From Thamnaconus septentrionalis (taxonomy: Eukaryota > Chordata > Actinopteri > Tetraodontiformes > Monacanthidae), in NCBI GenBank assembly GCA_009823395.1, contig CM020501.1, positions 7,789,361 through 7,853,360 of the forward strand: 64,000 nt of DNA. The letters run 5' to 3'. The notes under the pieces are model-generated. The model saw nothing but the letters and a program-made list of their open reading frames with translations. It did no database searches and was not told the DNA's origin. Shown here in pieces: positions 24,272-40,400 of the stretch. The translations under genes were made by a program, and so were the position numbers. How positions within the stretch are numbered: position 1 is the stretch's first letter; each line of letters opens with the position of its first letter.

Positions 24272-26373
24272 GCTACATTTAAATAAAATTTAGTTGGGAA
24301 TTTTTTTTCACTATTGTTTGCCAAGTTACACAGCAGTGTTTGTGGCTGAATGCTAAATAGTTTTGCCTCAGCCACTTGTTTTCAGGATAAATAGTCTTTT
24401 GTTAAGTCAAAACAATGCATGAGTCATAAAACCTTTCAAAAATATATATACAAGTATGTCAGTCAAGACTCTGCTTGTGTTTGAGTCACAAGAATTAAAA
24501 GCTGTGAAATGAAAGAATGAAAGTACCCACTCCTCCAATCCAAACATGATCATTTTGTGAGATTGATGTTGCCACATTTTATTTTTCTGATACACCCGTA
24601 TACCATAGTTATTGGTTAGCATGATGCCATTTTCTGAACAAAATAAAAATGCTAAGCAGGGCTTTCAGGGGCCACCACTTGCGACTTCTAATCTCTCCAC
24701 CCATAATCGCGGCACATAAGCCATTTCGATGTAAACACTTCATGCTGCCAACTCAGCTCAAAACACGGAGCCGGCCGGCGAAATAAACACTGCAAACACT
24801 TGATCGGTGACAATCATTAAGTGCTGCAGTCATTGAAAAAATACAACTGCCTGCGGACAAACTTTTTAGGGTCTCAGGATTAAAAAATGTTGTGTTGGGA
24901 ATGCAAGTTCCTGAAAAGATCCCCGTTTCGCTGCTTAAGTTCCCGTGGCCTTTAAGCGGAAGGGCGAACCACGTACTGACGGTATAAAAACATACACTTA
25001 ATAAAAAAAAACATTCCATAAGGAGCAATTCAGAGCCTCACTTCTGCATACAAATTGGTCCGTAGCGCCACAGTGTATTCCCTGCCTTGGATGAGGGTAT
25101 CTCATGCGCTGGAGAAGCTATGTCGAATCACTAATGCAGTCCAGAAGCATAACACCGCAATCGGGGAGTTGAAATATTAAAACTGCTGCTCCGTTACGTA
25201 CGAAAAAAAGAAAAATCGTGCAAGAACGCCGGAAATATATGAGATTTTGCCCAATTCTGCCATCCCTCTCTCCCTGTGCTCCAATTTCCTTTCAGAAGAG
25301 ATTGAAAAGTCTCTCAGAGTCTGCCCTCTTATTTCTATGCCTGTCAAAGATCTCTTGGCGACAAAAAAAAGGGGAGAGAGAGAGAGGGAGCGAGAGACGC
25401 ACTAAGAAGGGGTCGGCACAGATCAAACACTTTATAATGTCGACCAATGAAGCTGGGAACTCCAAACGCCATTACCCACGATGACACGCTAACAAATCAC
25501 CATCAGAACCTCCCTGTCAGCTTTTAAGGAAATGGGCTCCACTTTTATCGTAAAAATAGGCCTGTCGACGGTTGAGGGGGGGGGCGCTGGAAGAAAAGCA
25601 GAGTGAGAACGAAGGTGTCGAAGAGAAAGGGGGGGGGATCATCGGAGGAGGAAGCTCAAGATAAAGTAGAGAGATGGGAGGTAATTGCCTCTATTATGGA
25701 AAAGAGGAAGACGGTGAGTGTGTGTGCGTGTGTGCACGTTGGGGTAATAAAGTCACACCACCAAGCCTTCGCCCAGCCTTCCAAAGGTCACCTGTGAAGT
25801 GTGCGCGTGCCGAGCCGGCCCACTTGAACAGCTCACTCGCGCAACTTCCCCCTTTGCAGCAAACTGCAGCCGTTCCGTAGAAGCACGTTCGTGCTGTTCA
25901 AACCCGCTCTCCACTCCCCTGCCACGGTGTGTGTTGTTGTTTTTTATCCTCCGTCTTTTTAAGGGTGGCTGTGGGGTGGGCGGGTGCACCAGACTCGGAG
26001 GTAACATTTGCCTTTGACCCGTCTGTGTCTTGCGCTCTATCGCTCTTGTATCTGTGATGCCTGAATGCTTAAGTGGCGAACCTGACTCCCCGTCTGCCCC
26101 CTCTTCCTTCCCCTCCCCCGCCTCCACTTCCTCTCACCCACATCCCCCGCAGGAGGCTCATCAGCATCCATTCCCTCCTTTCTACATCCACCCGCACCCT
26201 TCGCCTAAGTCCCCAGATCTCCCCCTCGCACCAAATTCCCTTTTTCCTCCGCCTCCGCCCGCGTGTTGTTCCTCTTCAGTTCAGCCGGTGACTCGGTTCA
26301 AGCGGAAACATGTCAGCAATGTGGAGCAGTCGGTCCAAATTTGCTTTCACGCTGCATTTTGTTAAAGGAACTA
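24272..26373. other. Intergenic, no gene seen
   Basis: Contains a purine-rich stretch (about 25360-25400) and a C/T-rich stretch (about 26090-26255). No exon is supported. Confidence 0.5.
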
Positions 26374-26983
26374 AGGCCCTGTCCACACGGGAACGTTGCC
26401 ATTTTTTTTCCCGGGGTCGAAAAAAGTCGCGTCCACACGCTGACAGATGGAAACGGAACGGTGGGTGAAAACGGTGTAATGCGTATGCCACAACGAAACG
26501 TGGCGCTGTTAACAGACACTGACACAGCCACCGGACCCACGATTTAGAAAGAGGGCATTTCCGCTACACAAGAAAACACACAGAAAACAAAAACGGCGAG
26601 TAGCGGGAAAAAAGTGAGTCTGAGGTTTTGTGAGGTTTTGTAGTAATATTGCCAACAAATCTTGAAGTGCCTGCAATACAAAGACAACTCCGCTGGCCGC
26701 TATCGTCGTTGTTTGTGCCGCTGCATGCCTTGTTTTTTCCAGTCACATGACAGTGACGGTGCGATGACGTCATCGTTTTACAAGGAAAAGCCGTTTTCAC
26801 TGTCCACACGGCAACGATGTGACAACGGCGAAACGGCGTTGTCAGATTTTCCCACTCTGGGACCCGTTTTCAAAAAATACCGTTTCGGGGGACCCAAAAC
26901 GCCGTTGCCGTGTGGACGAAACGCCGTAACGGTTAAATACTTTATCGTTTCCACCAAAAAACGTTCCCGTGTGGACGGGCCCT
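26374..26983. mobile_element. Non-autonomous DNA transposon with nested inverted repeats
   Basis: The left end 'aggccctgtccacacgggaa' and the reverse complement of the right end 'agggcccgtccacacgggaa' match at all but two positions, and both continue CGTT. A second, perfect inverted pair (GTCCACACGGCAACG at 26802-26816 and its reverse complement at 26903-26917) lies inside. The target duplication is unclear. No transposase is present. 'GTCCACACGG' ends are familiar from fish MITEs; the superfamily is not assigned. Confidence 0.65.
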
Positions 26984-27295
26984 ATACCTTTTAATAACGT
27001 CCTACTGAAGGAGGAGACAAACGATAAACAGGGAAACCTCGCTCATTCGTTGGTTGATGTAGTTCAACTACTTCACTGCTAACCATCAGTTTTCAAAACT
27101 ACAAGTCTGGCTGTGAAGTCCCAGTATCACATGCCTTTGTCTAGGTTGGGTTCACCCCCTGCGCTGCAGTCTGCTACCTGATCTGCATCTATTCAATTGC
27201 GCATTCGCACCTCACCGAACAAACTGGACGTTCCCAGCGAAACCGACTGAAGTTCAGAATGAAACAGTGATCAGGACACATTCCCGCCAGTTTCC

Positions 27296-27675
27296 TTACA
27301 CCCCCATGCACCGCCTCACTCCCCCTCTCCTCCTCCAACCCCGTCCACTTTAACCTTATCTCCCATCCTCTCTTTAATCCTCTATTTTCCTCCTTTCAAA
27401 ATCTCCCCTTTCATCGCCCATTTAGTCCTGCTCCCGTCTTCCCTCCTCTCCCCGTCTCACAGCTCCGCTGCCCCCCCTTCAAACTTTACAGCCCTCTCGT
27501 CCTTATTTAGTCCTCCGCTCTTTAAGCCTCTCCTCAGCCACTCTGCGCCCTCCCCTCCTCGCTTTTCTCACAGCCCCGCTCCCATGCCCTCCCATCACCC
27601 TCCCCCTCCCTCTCACCGCACCCCCACCCCCCCACCCCCCTGCCCACCTATCCTCCTCCCTCCCCCTCCCCTCCA
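27296..27675. repeat. Long pyrimidine-rich tract
   Basis: About 380 nt that are overwhelmingly C and T on the plus strand, ending 'ccctcccctccacctgccgc'. The sequence is not a simple repeat. Confidence 0.85.
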
Positions 27676-27689
27676 CCTGCCGCAGTGCT

Positions 27690-28370
27690 TGCCTGTCTGC
27701 GAGATAAGCGGCCCCGGCGTAGAGCCGTCAGGTTCCTGACAAGATACAGCCGGCGTGTTCCGGCGTGACCCACAGCCGAGCGGCGATTGAACTTGTCAGG
27801 GAGAAACTGGAAGGCGGTCGGGGGTCCCGCCGGACTGGCTGCTGGCGGACATACTGGCGAGGCTCGCGGAGGGGATCGTTTAAAGTATGAATTGTTGTTT
27901 AGACGCGGCGGAGAGGTTTGACCCCGTCCACCTCGAGCAGGCCGTCGAGAGCTGTCAACAGGATAAGGGCTTGAGGATGGAGGTGGGGGTAGGGGGAGGG
28001 GGAGGGGGTCCTGGGGCGCCAACAGAGGCCCGAGCGCGGCATTCCCGTCGCTCTGGAGCACACGCGCGTGTGCACACGTGAATACACAGGGAGCGGCGAG
28101 AGGGAAATCACAAATTACGCCGGGTAAAAGGATGTGACAGATAATAGCCGGCAACCACAGCGATGACAAGGCCCTACATGCGCGCGCACAGATAACCACG
28201 CATACGTTTCCAATGAGAAGAAGTCATCATCATTCTCCCGGCGAGCGCATTCGCCAACACACACTCGCCGCTGAATGCCTAATCAGCCGCCCACTTGCCA
28301 TCGCGCGGGGCGCGCACGCCACAATCCCTGTGGGCTCGATGCCACTGCGTTTGTCTTGTAGTAGGGCCCG
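27690..28370. other. CpG-rich island without a recognised gene
   Basis: CG dinucleotides are dense here compared with the A/T-rich surroundings ('gcggccccggcgtagagccg', 'cgcgcggggcgcgcacgcc'-type words). I find no coding exon on either strand. It may be a CpG island of an unannotated non-coding transcript or a conserved regulatory element. Confidence 0.5.
27985..28008 (+). other. G-quadruplex motif
   Basis: Four runs of five G (27985-27989, 27992-27996, 27998-28002, 28004-28008) are separated by loops TA, A and A. This is an ideal intramolecular G4 pattern with very short loops. Confidence 0.85.
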
Positions 28371-30320
28371 TGGCTCTTACCAATTAGCGGAGCAGAAGAG
28401 ACAGATTTAAAATGTGATGACACCATGGTGTTTTTATCCCACAGGCCACCGAGGCCCCAAAATCACAGATCACAAGTGTTCAGATCACATCAAAGTGCTA
28501 GCGTGTGCGCACACACACAGGCACACGAACACACACACACTTACCTCTGCAAATAGACGCGAACGTTAGCAGTAATGCGCACAGGCAGTGTGAATACAGT
28601 TGAGCTTGCAATTACTGCTCATGAGGGACGCCTGCAACCAGTAAATTTTCATGCAGTCGCGTATTTTACTCTGGCTTATCAATTAATAAATCAGTTGATT
28701 AATTGGAACTAATTTTAGTTTTTTTCTCTATTAGAACTGGAAGACGTAAATCCAGCTCTACGACACAACCACTCACAGTGTTGGTCGTAAATGTAGGTGA
28801 TCTTTTTGAGTCAAGGGTCACAGCGGTTGCACTCAAGAGGAGATAAATGTAAAGCACTCTGGGCCCTGAGTGTAATAGGAGGCTTTTAATATTACATGGC
28901 TGACACAGATGCAAGCTTTACAGAAATAAAAAAAAATGTCTTTACGGGGTGTTGAAGTGAAATGCAGACAAAGACACTATAGAAGCCCGAGGCAAGGTGC
29001 AAATCAATGTGGACAGAAGCTGAGAGGAAGGCCAGAGAGGAACCAGCGAGCAAAAGCACTGTCGGCTGAAAATATGCATTAATTTTATTTAAGGTCCATC
29101 TGTCCTTTAAGTGGAACATGTTAGCAGTGTTTATGTATGTATTGTGCTTCTGGAGAGCTGAGGAAAAAAAATGATGTTGTCTTAAGGAGCGTCGGTTTGG
29201 AGGGGGGGATGATAACTTTTGCAAACCTGCATTTGAAAAACGTTTTTGCTCTTAACTCAAGGGACTTTTTGACTCAACAGTTGAATAACAGCATCTTGAG
29301 AACTCTGGGGAATAAATATGTTGAATGGGAAGAGATGAAAGGCGCAACGCCTCAGATGTAAAGCGCAACATAGGTGAGGAGTGGTATCAGCTTACTGAGG
29401 TGAAGACTAGATGTCTGGTAATCAAGGGAAATGTTCTCTCAGACAACCAGGGCTTTCCACAAGATGACCTCACAGGGACGGCACATCTTTTTAATATGAC
29501 TGGATGAGACACTTGATAGCTACCAGACGATGCTAAGCACTCTCCTTGTGTGCAGAGAGGGCCACTGTACTATGCAAATTTCCAGGACTACACTGAACTG
29601 CAAAAAAGTTTATTTTAGCACACTTGCTGTAGAATTTCTTTTAGTTATGTCTAAAGGCTGACTTTTATGTCAAACCTCCACCAAAGGATATTCATTGCTT
29701 CGGGCCTCACAGCTCCAGCCTTTTGTGGACCTCCAGAGAAAAGCAACAGAATCCCAGCTGTTGATTTATTTGTTCTTGCACTTGCGAGCTGCATTTCCAG
29801 CTTCTTTTAATAGCAACATGAAGCACATCAAAGAGCGGTTGACTAAAGTAGTTGACATAAAGTTTTGCAGACTCCCAAATTCACAAAGGACAGTGTGCTT
29901 AATGCTAGCTTCTGGTTCAGCTGACTATTATCTCAGAAAGGGAAATTTGTTCCAACAAACAGCAGCATTGTAGGAAGACACGGTTTAATGTTTAAGTTGC
30001 CGTGTTCATCCATGTCTCACCGGATGGACACACAAATGCACTCTGCTGCTGCACAGATAACATGCAAGTACAAATGACAACAAACAAGTGGAGGCTCCAT
30101 GCACGTGTTAGCCAAAAGGCCACGCAAAGCGCAAGGCAGAGGCATGATAGTAATGACTCTGTTTAAGAGAGACCCTTTCAAAATCTGAGTTCCAAGGTGC
30201 CAGTGCAATCAAGAACATGTTGATCATGATTTTTTTTTTAAATTGTGAGAATAAAATGCAATGCATGGAGTAAACAAGAGGAATACCAGAATCTAAACAA
30301 TAAGAGTTGAACATTTAGAG
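28371..30320. other. Intergenic, no gene seen
   Basis: Short CA-rich runs occur near 28500-28545. No exon, RNA gene or transposon is recognised. Confidence 0.5.
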
Positions 30321-31175
30321 CAGGGGTCAGGAATCTTTTTGGCTAAGAGAGCGAAAAAAAAATAATTTAATAAAATAATTTTCGTGAGAGCCATACAATA
30401 TTTGTAATTTTTATTTTTAATTAGTAACTCTTAATACAACTAAATAGCGAGATTTCACCGAACTGGAGTCTGAAGGAAGCACCGTGGCCGTTTCCACATC
30501 TAACCTCCGCGCCTCTCCTCTCATCTCCCTTTTCCACTGTGTCTTTGTCCGCGGTGCTTGCAACTATCCTGGAATCAAAATGTTGTTTTATTGCTGTGAA
30601 GAGAATTTCAGTATGAGAGCGAATTACAAAACCACGGCGTGCGCGCAGTGTCCAGAAATGCCGCTGCCTGCGCTAAACTTGAGCACAGTGGCACTTCTGC
30701 TTTAATTGCGTCCTTATTATCAGTTGACGCAGATTGCCACACGGGCTTCAGAATTATCTGTCAAAACTTAAAATATATATATATATATGTATATGTATAT
30801 ATCTTATGTATATAATCTTCTTCGGGAAAAGGGTTTGCGCTGTGTAAATCAGCTATCTGATTATACGGCGGGAAGTTCTGCTTCATCTCACAATGACTCG
30901 TGTAGGCTACCGCATTTAATCCAATAGAAATTGAGGTGTCGGACCCTCCCACATACTGAAGCACAGATGTGATAGGCTCCAGCAGCGCAACCCTGAACAT
31001 TTGCGGTAAAAAAAAAAAAAATTTTACACTGTGATTTTTGTAATGTTTTACTTGAAAATCAGTGGAATTATTCATTACTTGTGTTAAGAAAGGTCAGTTA
31101 AGATTTTCCTGTGAGCCAGATGCCGTCATCAAAAGAGCCAAATCTGGCTCACGGGCCATAGGTTCCCGAACCCCA
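30321..31175. mobile_element. hAT-like DNA transposon relic
   Basis: The left end 'caggggtcaggaatcttttt' is followed by 'ggctaagagagc'. The right end 'agccaaatctggctcacggg' is followed by 'ccataggttcccgaacccc'. Inverted CAGGGGTC-GGAA-C ends with a subterminal 'agagcca' word are typical of a common vertebrate hAT group. The 8-bp target duplication is not recognisable, so the copy is old. Open frames inside it do not resemble a transposase. Confidence 0.65.
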
Positions 31176-35140
<3,965 letters not shown>

Positions 35141-36306
35141 ACAGACAAACAGAGAGATAGAATATTGGGAATTTATTTTGTAGGAGACAATTTTGTTCAA
35201 TAATTTCAATAATTTATTTACTAGACATGATAGAAAGTGGGCTTGCGTTTTTATTTTTGTGGAATAAATTTGGATTGCGACTTCCTGAGACTCCGCAAGG
35301 TGAGAACCACTGATTTAAACTACACGCGCTGGTGTTTAAAGGTGTCAAGGTGGGAGTTCCGGTGGAGAACGGGGGAGGGGCAGGTGCGCAAAGCGTGAAA
35401 ACAAAACATGAGGGAAGAGCTTTCTTATGCGGCTTTCCAATATCTCTCCATTATTAATGGGCCAAAGCGACAAGAGGAAATCACCTCGGAAATTCCTCCG
35501 AGGGGCCGACGGGCCCCTGAGTGGTTTTCACTTTGACTTGCCGTTATTGAATGGCATCGTGTGGAACGGCGAAGACGTCTCCAAAACGTGCATTTCCGTC
35601 CATTTCTGGGTGGGCGGCGGCTCACAGATTACGCAAGTGCTGGGAAATATCTTCCGTTGTTTGATTCGGAGCAGCGGCCGAGAGGCGCAGTAATTGCGCT
35701 GAGATCTGGTGACCGCCGGGGTCGTCGCAACGTGTGATTCACATCTTCATTCTCTTGTTATTATACTCCCATAATTGTGTCTCTGCTCGGATCTGTTGCC
35801 GCTTCTGCTGTAGCTATAAATATCAGGAGCGCAAAAATGTTTGATTTTCCAGTTGTTACTCACGTATTTCCCTCGTACTTGAACCGGTGATACTATGTGT
35901 TGGGATCCAAACGGTGGAGTGGCTCTTTTCCCCACTGAGCCGGCAAAGGCACCCCCTAGAGGTCACACCTTGTTGACCCCGGCCAGAGGGCACAGGTAGC
36001 GTATGCCAACGTATCGCCACTCAAAACTATTAGCTCCACAGCCCTGGGTTTTCTTTTTTTGGTTTTTTTGGGGGGGCTCTGGCTTCTGACCAGCGTGCGC
36101 AGCGGTGCGAGGGGCCATCCCGCCTCCTAATTGAATAATCGGAGAGCAAAAAAGCAGGCATCAGACGGGATTCATGTCAGACTTGCCCCTGAGCGTGCAG
36201 CCGGCCGGCCAGCCGACCGACCAACAGACCACTCAGCCAGTCAGCGTAGCCAGCCTGCCAGCCAGGCAGGCTACTTCTGGTTATTTCAAGACAAGCACAG
36301 TTCACA
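35141..36306. other. Intergenic, conserved-element candidate
   Basis: About 35420-35830 is unique, balanced in composition and rich in words such as 'ccattattaatgggcc', so it is a candidate conserved element. Imperfect CAGCC/GGCCAG repetition occurs near 36195-36270. No gene is supported. Confidence 0.4.
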
Positions 36307-36360
36307 GTGTGTGTGTGTGTGTGTGTATGTATGTGTGTGTGTGATGTGTGTGTGCATGTA
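36307..36360. repeat. (TG)n-rich microsatellite
   Basis: TG runs interrupted by 'tatgtatg' and 'tgatgtg'. Confidence 0.95.
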
Positions 36361-36406
36361 AGTCCGAAGCGCCAGGCACGCGGGTGAATATGTGCGCCGT
36401 GAGGCT

Positions 36407-36408
<2 letters not shown>

Positions 36409-36460
<52 letters not shown>
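36409..36460. repeat. (AG)n microsatellite
   Basis: About 26 AG dinucleotides without interruption. A long pyrimidine-rich tract (about 36590-36735) begins about 130 nt further on. Confidence 0.97.
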
Positions 36461-36462
<2 letters not shown>

Positions 36463-36817
36463 CTAATTTCCGTCTCGGAGGAAAGTGTGATTGAACAGAA
36501 AGCCTCTCGCCAGCGGGTCCAAACAGTCGCGTAGCAGCAGCAACACGAGGAGGGAGATAAAATAAAAAAGCACAAGTCTTATTTTGTCCTTTGTTTCCCC
36601 CCTACTCTGCCTTTCCCCCACCCTCTCTTCCCCTCCCCTTCTCTCCTCTTTCATCTTTCCATTTCCCCTTTTTTCTAATTGGATATCTTTTAGCCTCTTC
36701 TGGTTTATTCTTTCCACCCCCCTTTCTTCCCACCAATTTGCTGTTAGTGGCAAAGTAATGTGGCGCCCTCAGAGGTTTAGCACATTTACTGTATTTCTGA
36801 ATGCTTTCCTGCGAGAC

Positions 36818-36820
<3 letters not shown>

Positions 36821-36871
<51 letters not shown>
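36821..36871. repeat. (TG)n microsatellite
   Basis: About 25 uninterrupted TG dinucleotides, followed by a GT-rich imperfect stretch to about 36920. Confidence 0.97.
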
Positions 36872-36878
<7 letters not shown>

Positions 36879-37129
36879 CACTTATGTTTGTGTGTGTGTG
36901 CCTTTGTTTGTGTGTGCGTGCACCATCTGGCCCTGGATGGACCCGACTATGGATACAATCACAACAGATTAGGATGTGGTGGAGGGGAAAGCTCCTCTTC
37001 TCTCCTTCATTTAACTCATCCCTCCTTGTCTCCCTCGCTTCATTTAACCCGCTCCACTTCTTAAATTTACCAGTGTGTGCGTGCGTCACATATACAGGAT
37101 TCTGCCGGGCAGAGTTCCTTTTTCCCGTG

Positions 37130-37400
37130 ACCGCACCGAGCGCGATTACCTCCTATTGGTCAGTAATTGACAAGAAGTCACCTATTGGACTGCTAATGGG
37201 ACACGTTTAGCTCGGCAGGCCGCGGTTGACATCCGCTAACCTGATGAATTTTAATCCCCGCAGGGGTCACCGCTGGAATAACCCTGACGCTAATGAGTAT
37301 GAACACTCCGCTGATTAAAAAGATTAATAAGGCTAATGGGCAAAACAGCGTTGGTTTAGGCTAAAGCGCAAGAGATAAACAGGCATGAGGTGGTGGTGGT
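37130..37400. promoter_or_regulatory. Candidate conserved non-coding element
   Basis: A unique, non-repetitive block with several TAAT/ATTA cores, a TTTTAATCCCC (Otx/bicoid-like TAATCC) word, CCAAT-type 'attggtcagtaattg' and 'gattaaaaagattaataagg'. The style is that of developmental enhancers. No coding frame is shared across the block. This is recognition by eye only. Confidence 0.3.
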
Positions 37401-40400
37401 GGTGGGAGGCCGGGGGGGTGTGTGCATGCGCCCTCCCCTAGGGGTCAGGGGGAGGCGGGGCCTTCCCTCATCTTTTCATTTGCTCAAGTCTGTTTGGCAC
37501 TCAATCACCACGAGTGGCTGTGACCCTAGCTCTGGCATGCGCTGAGTTCTCTGTACGAGTGAGCGAGAGTGCGTGTTTGTTCAAAATTGGCTCCGTATGA
37601 AAGGAGCAAAGGGAGTCATCGAGCGAGCCATTTTATTTCCCCCCTCGCTGCAACATGTCTCAGCTTCTGCTTGAAAACAATTAAGCCCAATTTATTTTTT
37701 TATTTTTTTATTTTGTGCAAAACACATTATTCTCAATCATTTTGGCACTCGAGCTCAGTGCTTTGCTCTAAGGTCACCTTTTAGTCATGAGTCCCTGGAA
37801 TCATTTCTGTGAAGCTGTCTTAATTGTCCGGAATCTCGACTGAAAGAACGTGCGTGATTAAAAATTAAATCTAAATTCGATTTTTTTTTTTTTGTAAATG
37901 GGAAAAGATCAGACACTCTCTTAGTCTTTTAATCCAAATTTCCAGCCTTACTTTGCAAAATTCACCATCTGAAAAAAAAATAAAAATAAAATAAACACCT
38001 TCAAATCTCCAGAAATTCATCAATCACTCAATCAACTTTAATTTACAAAGCACTAACTCACATTCAAAGGTATACAGACAAATTAGGGCAACCATCAGCG
38101 TTGACCAGTTGGGGTGAAAAGGAGATACACCTTGTATGCAATGATGATGTTTCATTGTAGTGTAGTGTTGTTGTTTGGAACAGAGGTGACAAATGGTGTT
38201 GTCACTAACCTGGGTAAGATAAGTATCCGTGCCTTTTGTGATATCACAAAGGGCTAGTTTCAAGAACTATGTGTTGAAGCACAAACTTTTGGAAATCTGA
38301 ATCAAGGAACAAAGGCCCAGCAACTTTTACCTGACAAGGTAGACACACATTATTGTTTGTTTATAAGGTTTGAAACATGTTGAACAACAAGAATTTTTTT
38401 GTTTTGTTTTTAAATATGTCTTATCTATTTTTTCAGTTCAGTTCAAATCATAAAAAACAGGTGCATTGTTCAAACAGTGTTATAAAACTTGAGTGATTTG
38501 AACAATCGAATAATAAAACTACACACAGATCGATGCACAAGACCGACCAGCAGACCTGCAGCTTAATGGCCGATGCAGTCTGTTGGGAAAGCATGCTTGT
38601 AAATACACAAACGGAATAAGAGCAGGCACAGAGTCAAATAAAACCTTTGCTTTCTAATTGATGCCAGTTCTTTTTTCCATCCTTTCAGGCACAGAGCCAG
38701 CTGGTTTTTGCTCTCCACTGAGCTCAACACAGCCGTGAAGCTGCTGTGCCCAAAGTTTGACCCGGTGGAGTGTTTAGCGCAGAGGGCCATGTCGACTGGC
38801 CGCACACAGAGAAAGATTCTGGCAACACACAGAAGAATAGTTTTATAACCCGACTCCTGTTTCCTGTTTGGGACAAATAAACAGTCCATTACATAAATTA
38901 AAGAACAAGGCCAGTGATGATTAGATCTTTTTCTTATTCATCCTCATTGATTCTTGCATTTCAAATGATTGATTCTTGAAAGCATTTTGTAAATAAGCTG
39001 CTTTGTTCTTTTTGTTGTAGATTCTATCCTTTACAAACGTGATGAACTCTCACATGAGGTTTTCATTAGCGTTGAAGGTTGTGTGAGAAAGTATTTCCCA
39101 CCTCTATTAAGCATGATTCAGCCAGTAAAACATTACTGATAACTCTGTGCAGGCTTCCAACACAAGATGATTTTTGGCCCACTCTTTTTTGCAGAATTGT
39201 ATTAGGCTCAATTCCAATTCACCCCTTGGGCCAACCCCTCCATTTTGCAGGTTCCCGTGAAGAGTTAGTGTCCCAATCCTCAGAGACAGAGGGGGTGTGA
39301 TGGTTAGCTCACCCTTCAAATGGAGATTTTTCAGGACTACACTTCGAACGGTGGGGTTTTAAGTGTAGTCCTCTGTATTTCTTGCTTCAATAAAAGACGA
39401 AAAAGTGACATTGTGTTGTCTTAGTTTAATGTTATTTTGATGATTAGTGGTCCTCTTTTCCATAAAAAGGATATCTTTGAAAAAATATAATACAATAAAA
39501 CTCCCTAATTGTTTGCGATGTCAGGGTAGCTCTCAGTCGTATTCAGATGTATGGTAACATAACTTCACATCTTGTGACAGTTCAATGTTTTTATAGCATT
39601 TTAATGCTGCTCTTCCTCCCTCTGTGGTGCACCAGCAGTGTGATGACGAAAGCTTTGGCTTTGCCAAAGTGCAGACTGTCACCAACAACACACCACCGGC
39701 AAAACACATAGCATCTGTCTACTGGCAAATTCTGATGACATGATGGTTGTCGAAGGGTCGTCCCAGTTCATTGGGAGAAACCCTTTGTGGCTGGGTTCCA
39801 AGGGCCACGGCTAAGGGAAGGGCTGGGGTGAAAATGAGAATTTGGATTGGGCCTTGGTCACATTCATGAGATTCTGCTGAACCTCCTCTTTGGAACATTA
39901 CTATCGCTTTTGATTCAGGTCATGACCTTGACTGGTGCCGCTCCAAAATCTCCATTTTATATCGGCCGTCACACAGAGGTGGACTTGTCTGTCAGCTTCT
40001 TTTGAGACGAAAGCAGAGGCTGTCAAAGCACTCTTGGCCTGTCAGTGGCTATTTCTCTAGAAGTTCACTGTCTTCCGGGTTGTCTTCATTTACAGAACAT
40101 GTCCGTCATTGTCATTTGCAGGAACACCAAAGCCTTGGAAAAAGTTTTGGGAAGGACTGCAGGCTCCGTGGCAGTGTCGGCTCTGTGCTGTCAACCAAAC
40201 CTTGTGCTCTGTGCGCTTCAGAGTCTGGCGGAGGTTTACCGCTTGTGGCCCCCTGCTGCCCCAGTGATGGACATTTGGCCTTGGGTCCCCTTTCTCCCTT
40301 CCTCTGGGGGTCCATTGGACGCTGTGGTTGTCTAGTACACCCTGTGTCGTGATGTCATGCACGTCAAAGACACACTCGCCCACACACATGCACTGCTCTG

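Noticed and set aside
27648..28199. 183-codon minus-strand open frame in the CpG-rich block
   Set aside because: Long open frames are expected in GC-rich DNA. Pro/Arg/Ala-rich translation with no motif, no conserved pattern and an end made of the pyrimidine tract.
30484..30705. 73-codon open frame
   Set aside because: It lies inside the hAT-like relic and does not resemble a transposase or any host protein.
36584..37210. 208-codon plus-strand open frame
   Set aside because: Composed of a pyrimidine tract (Ser/Leu/Phe/Pro) and a (TG)n run (Cys/Val); no domain and no splice support.
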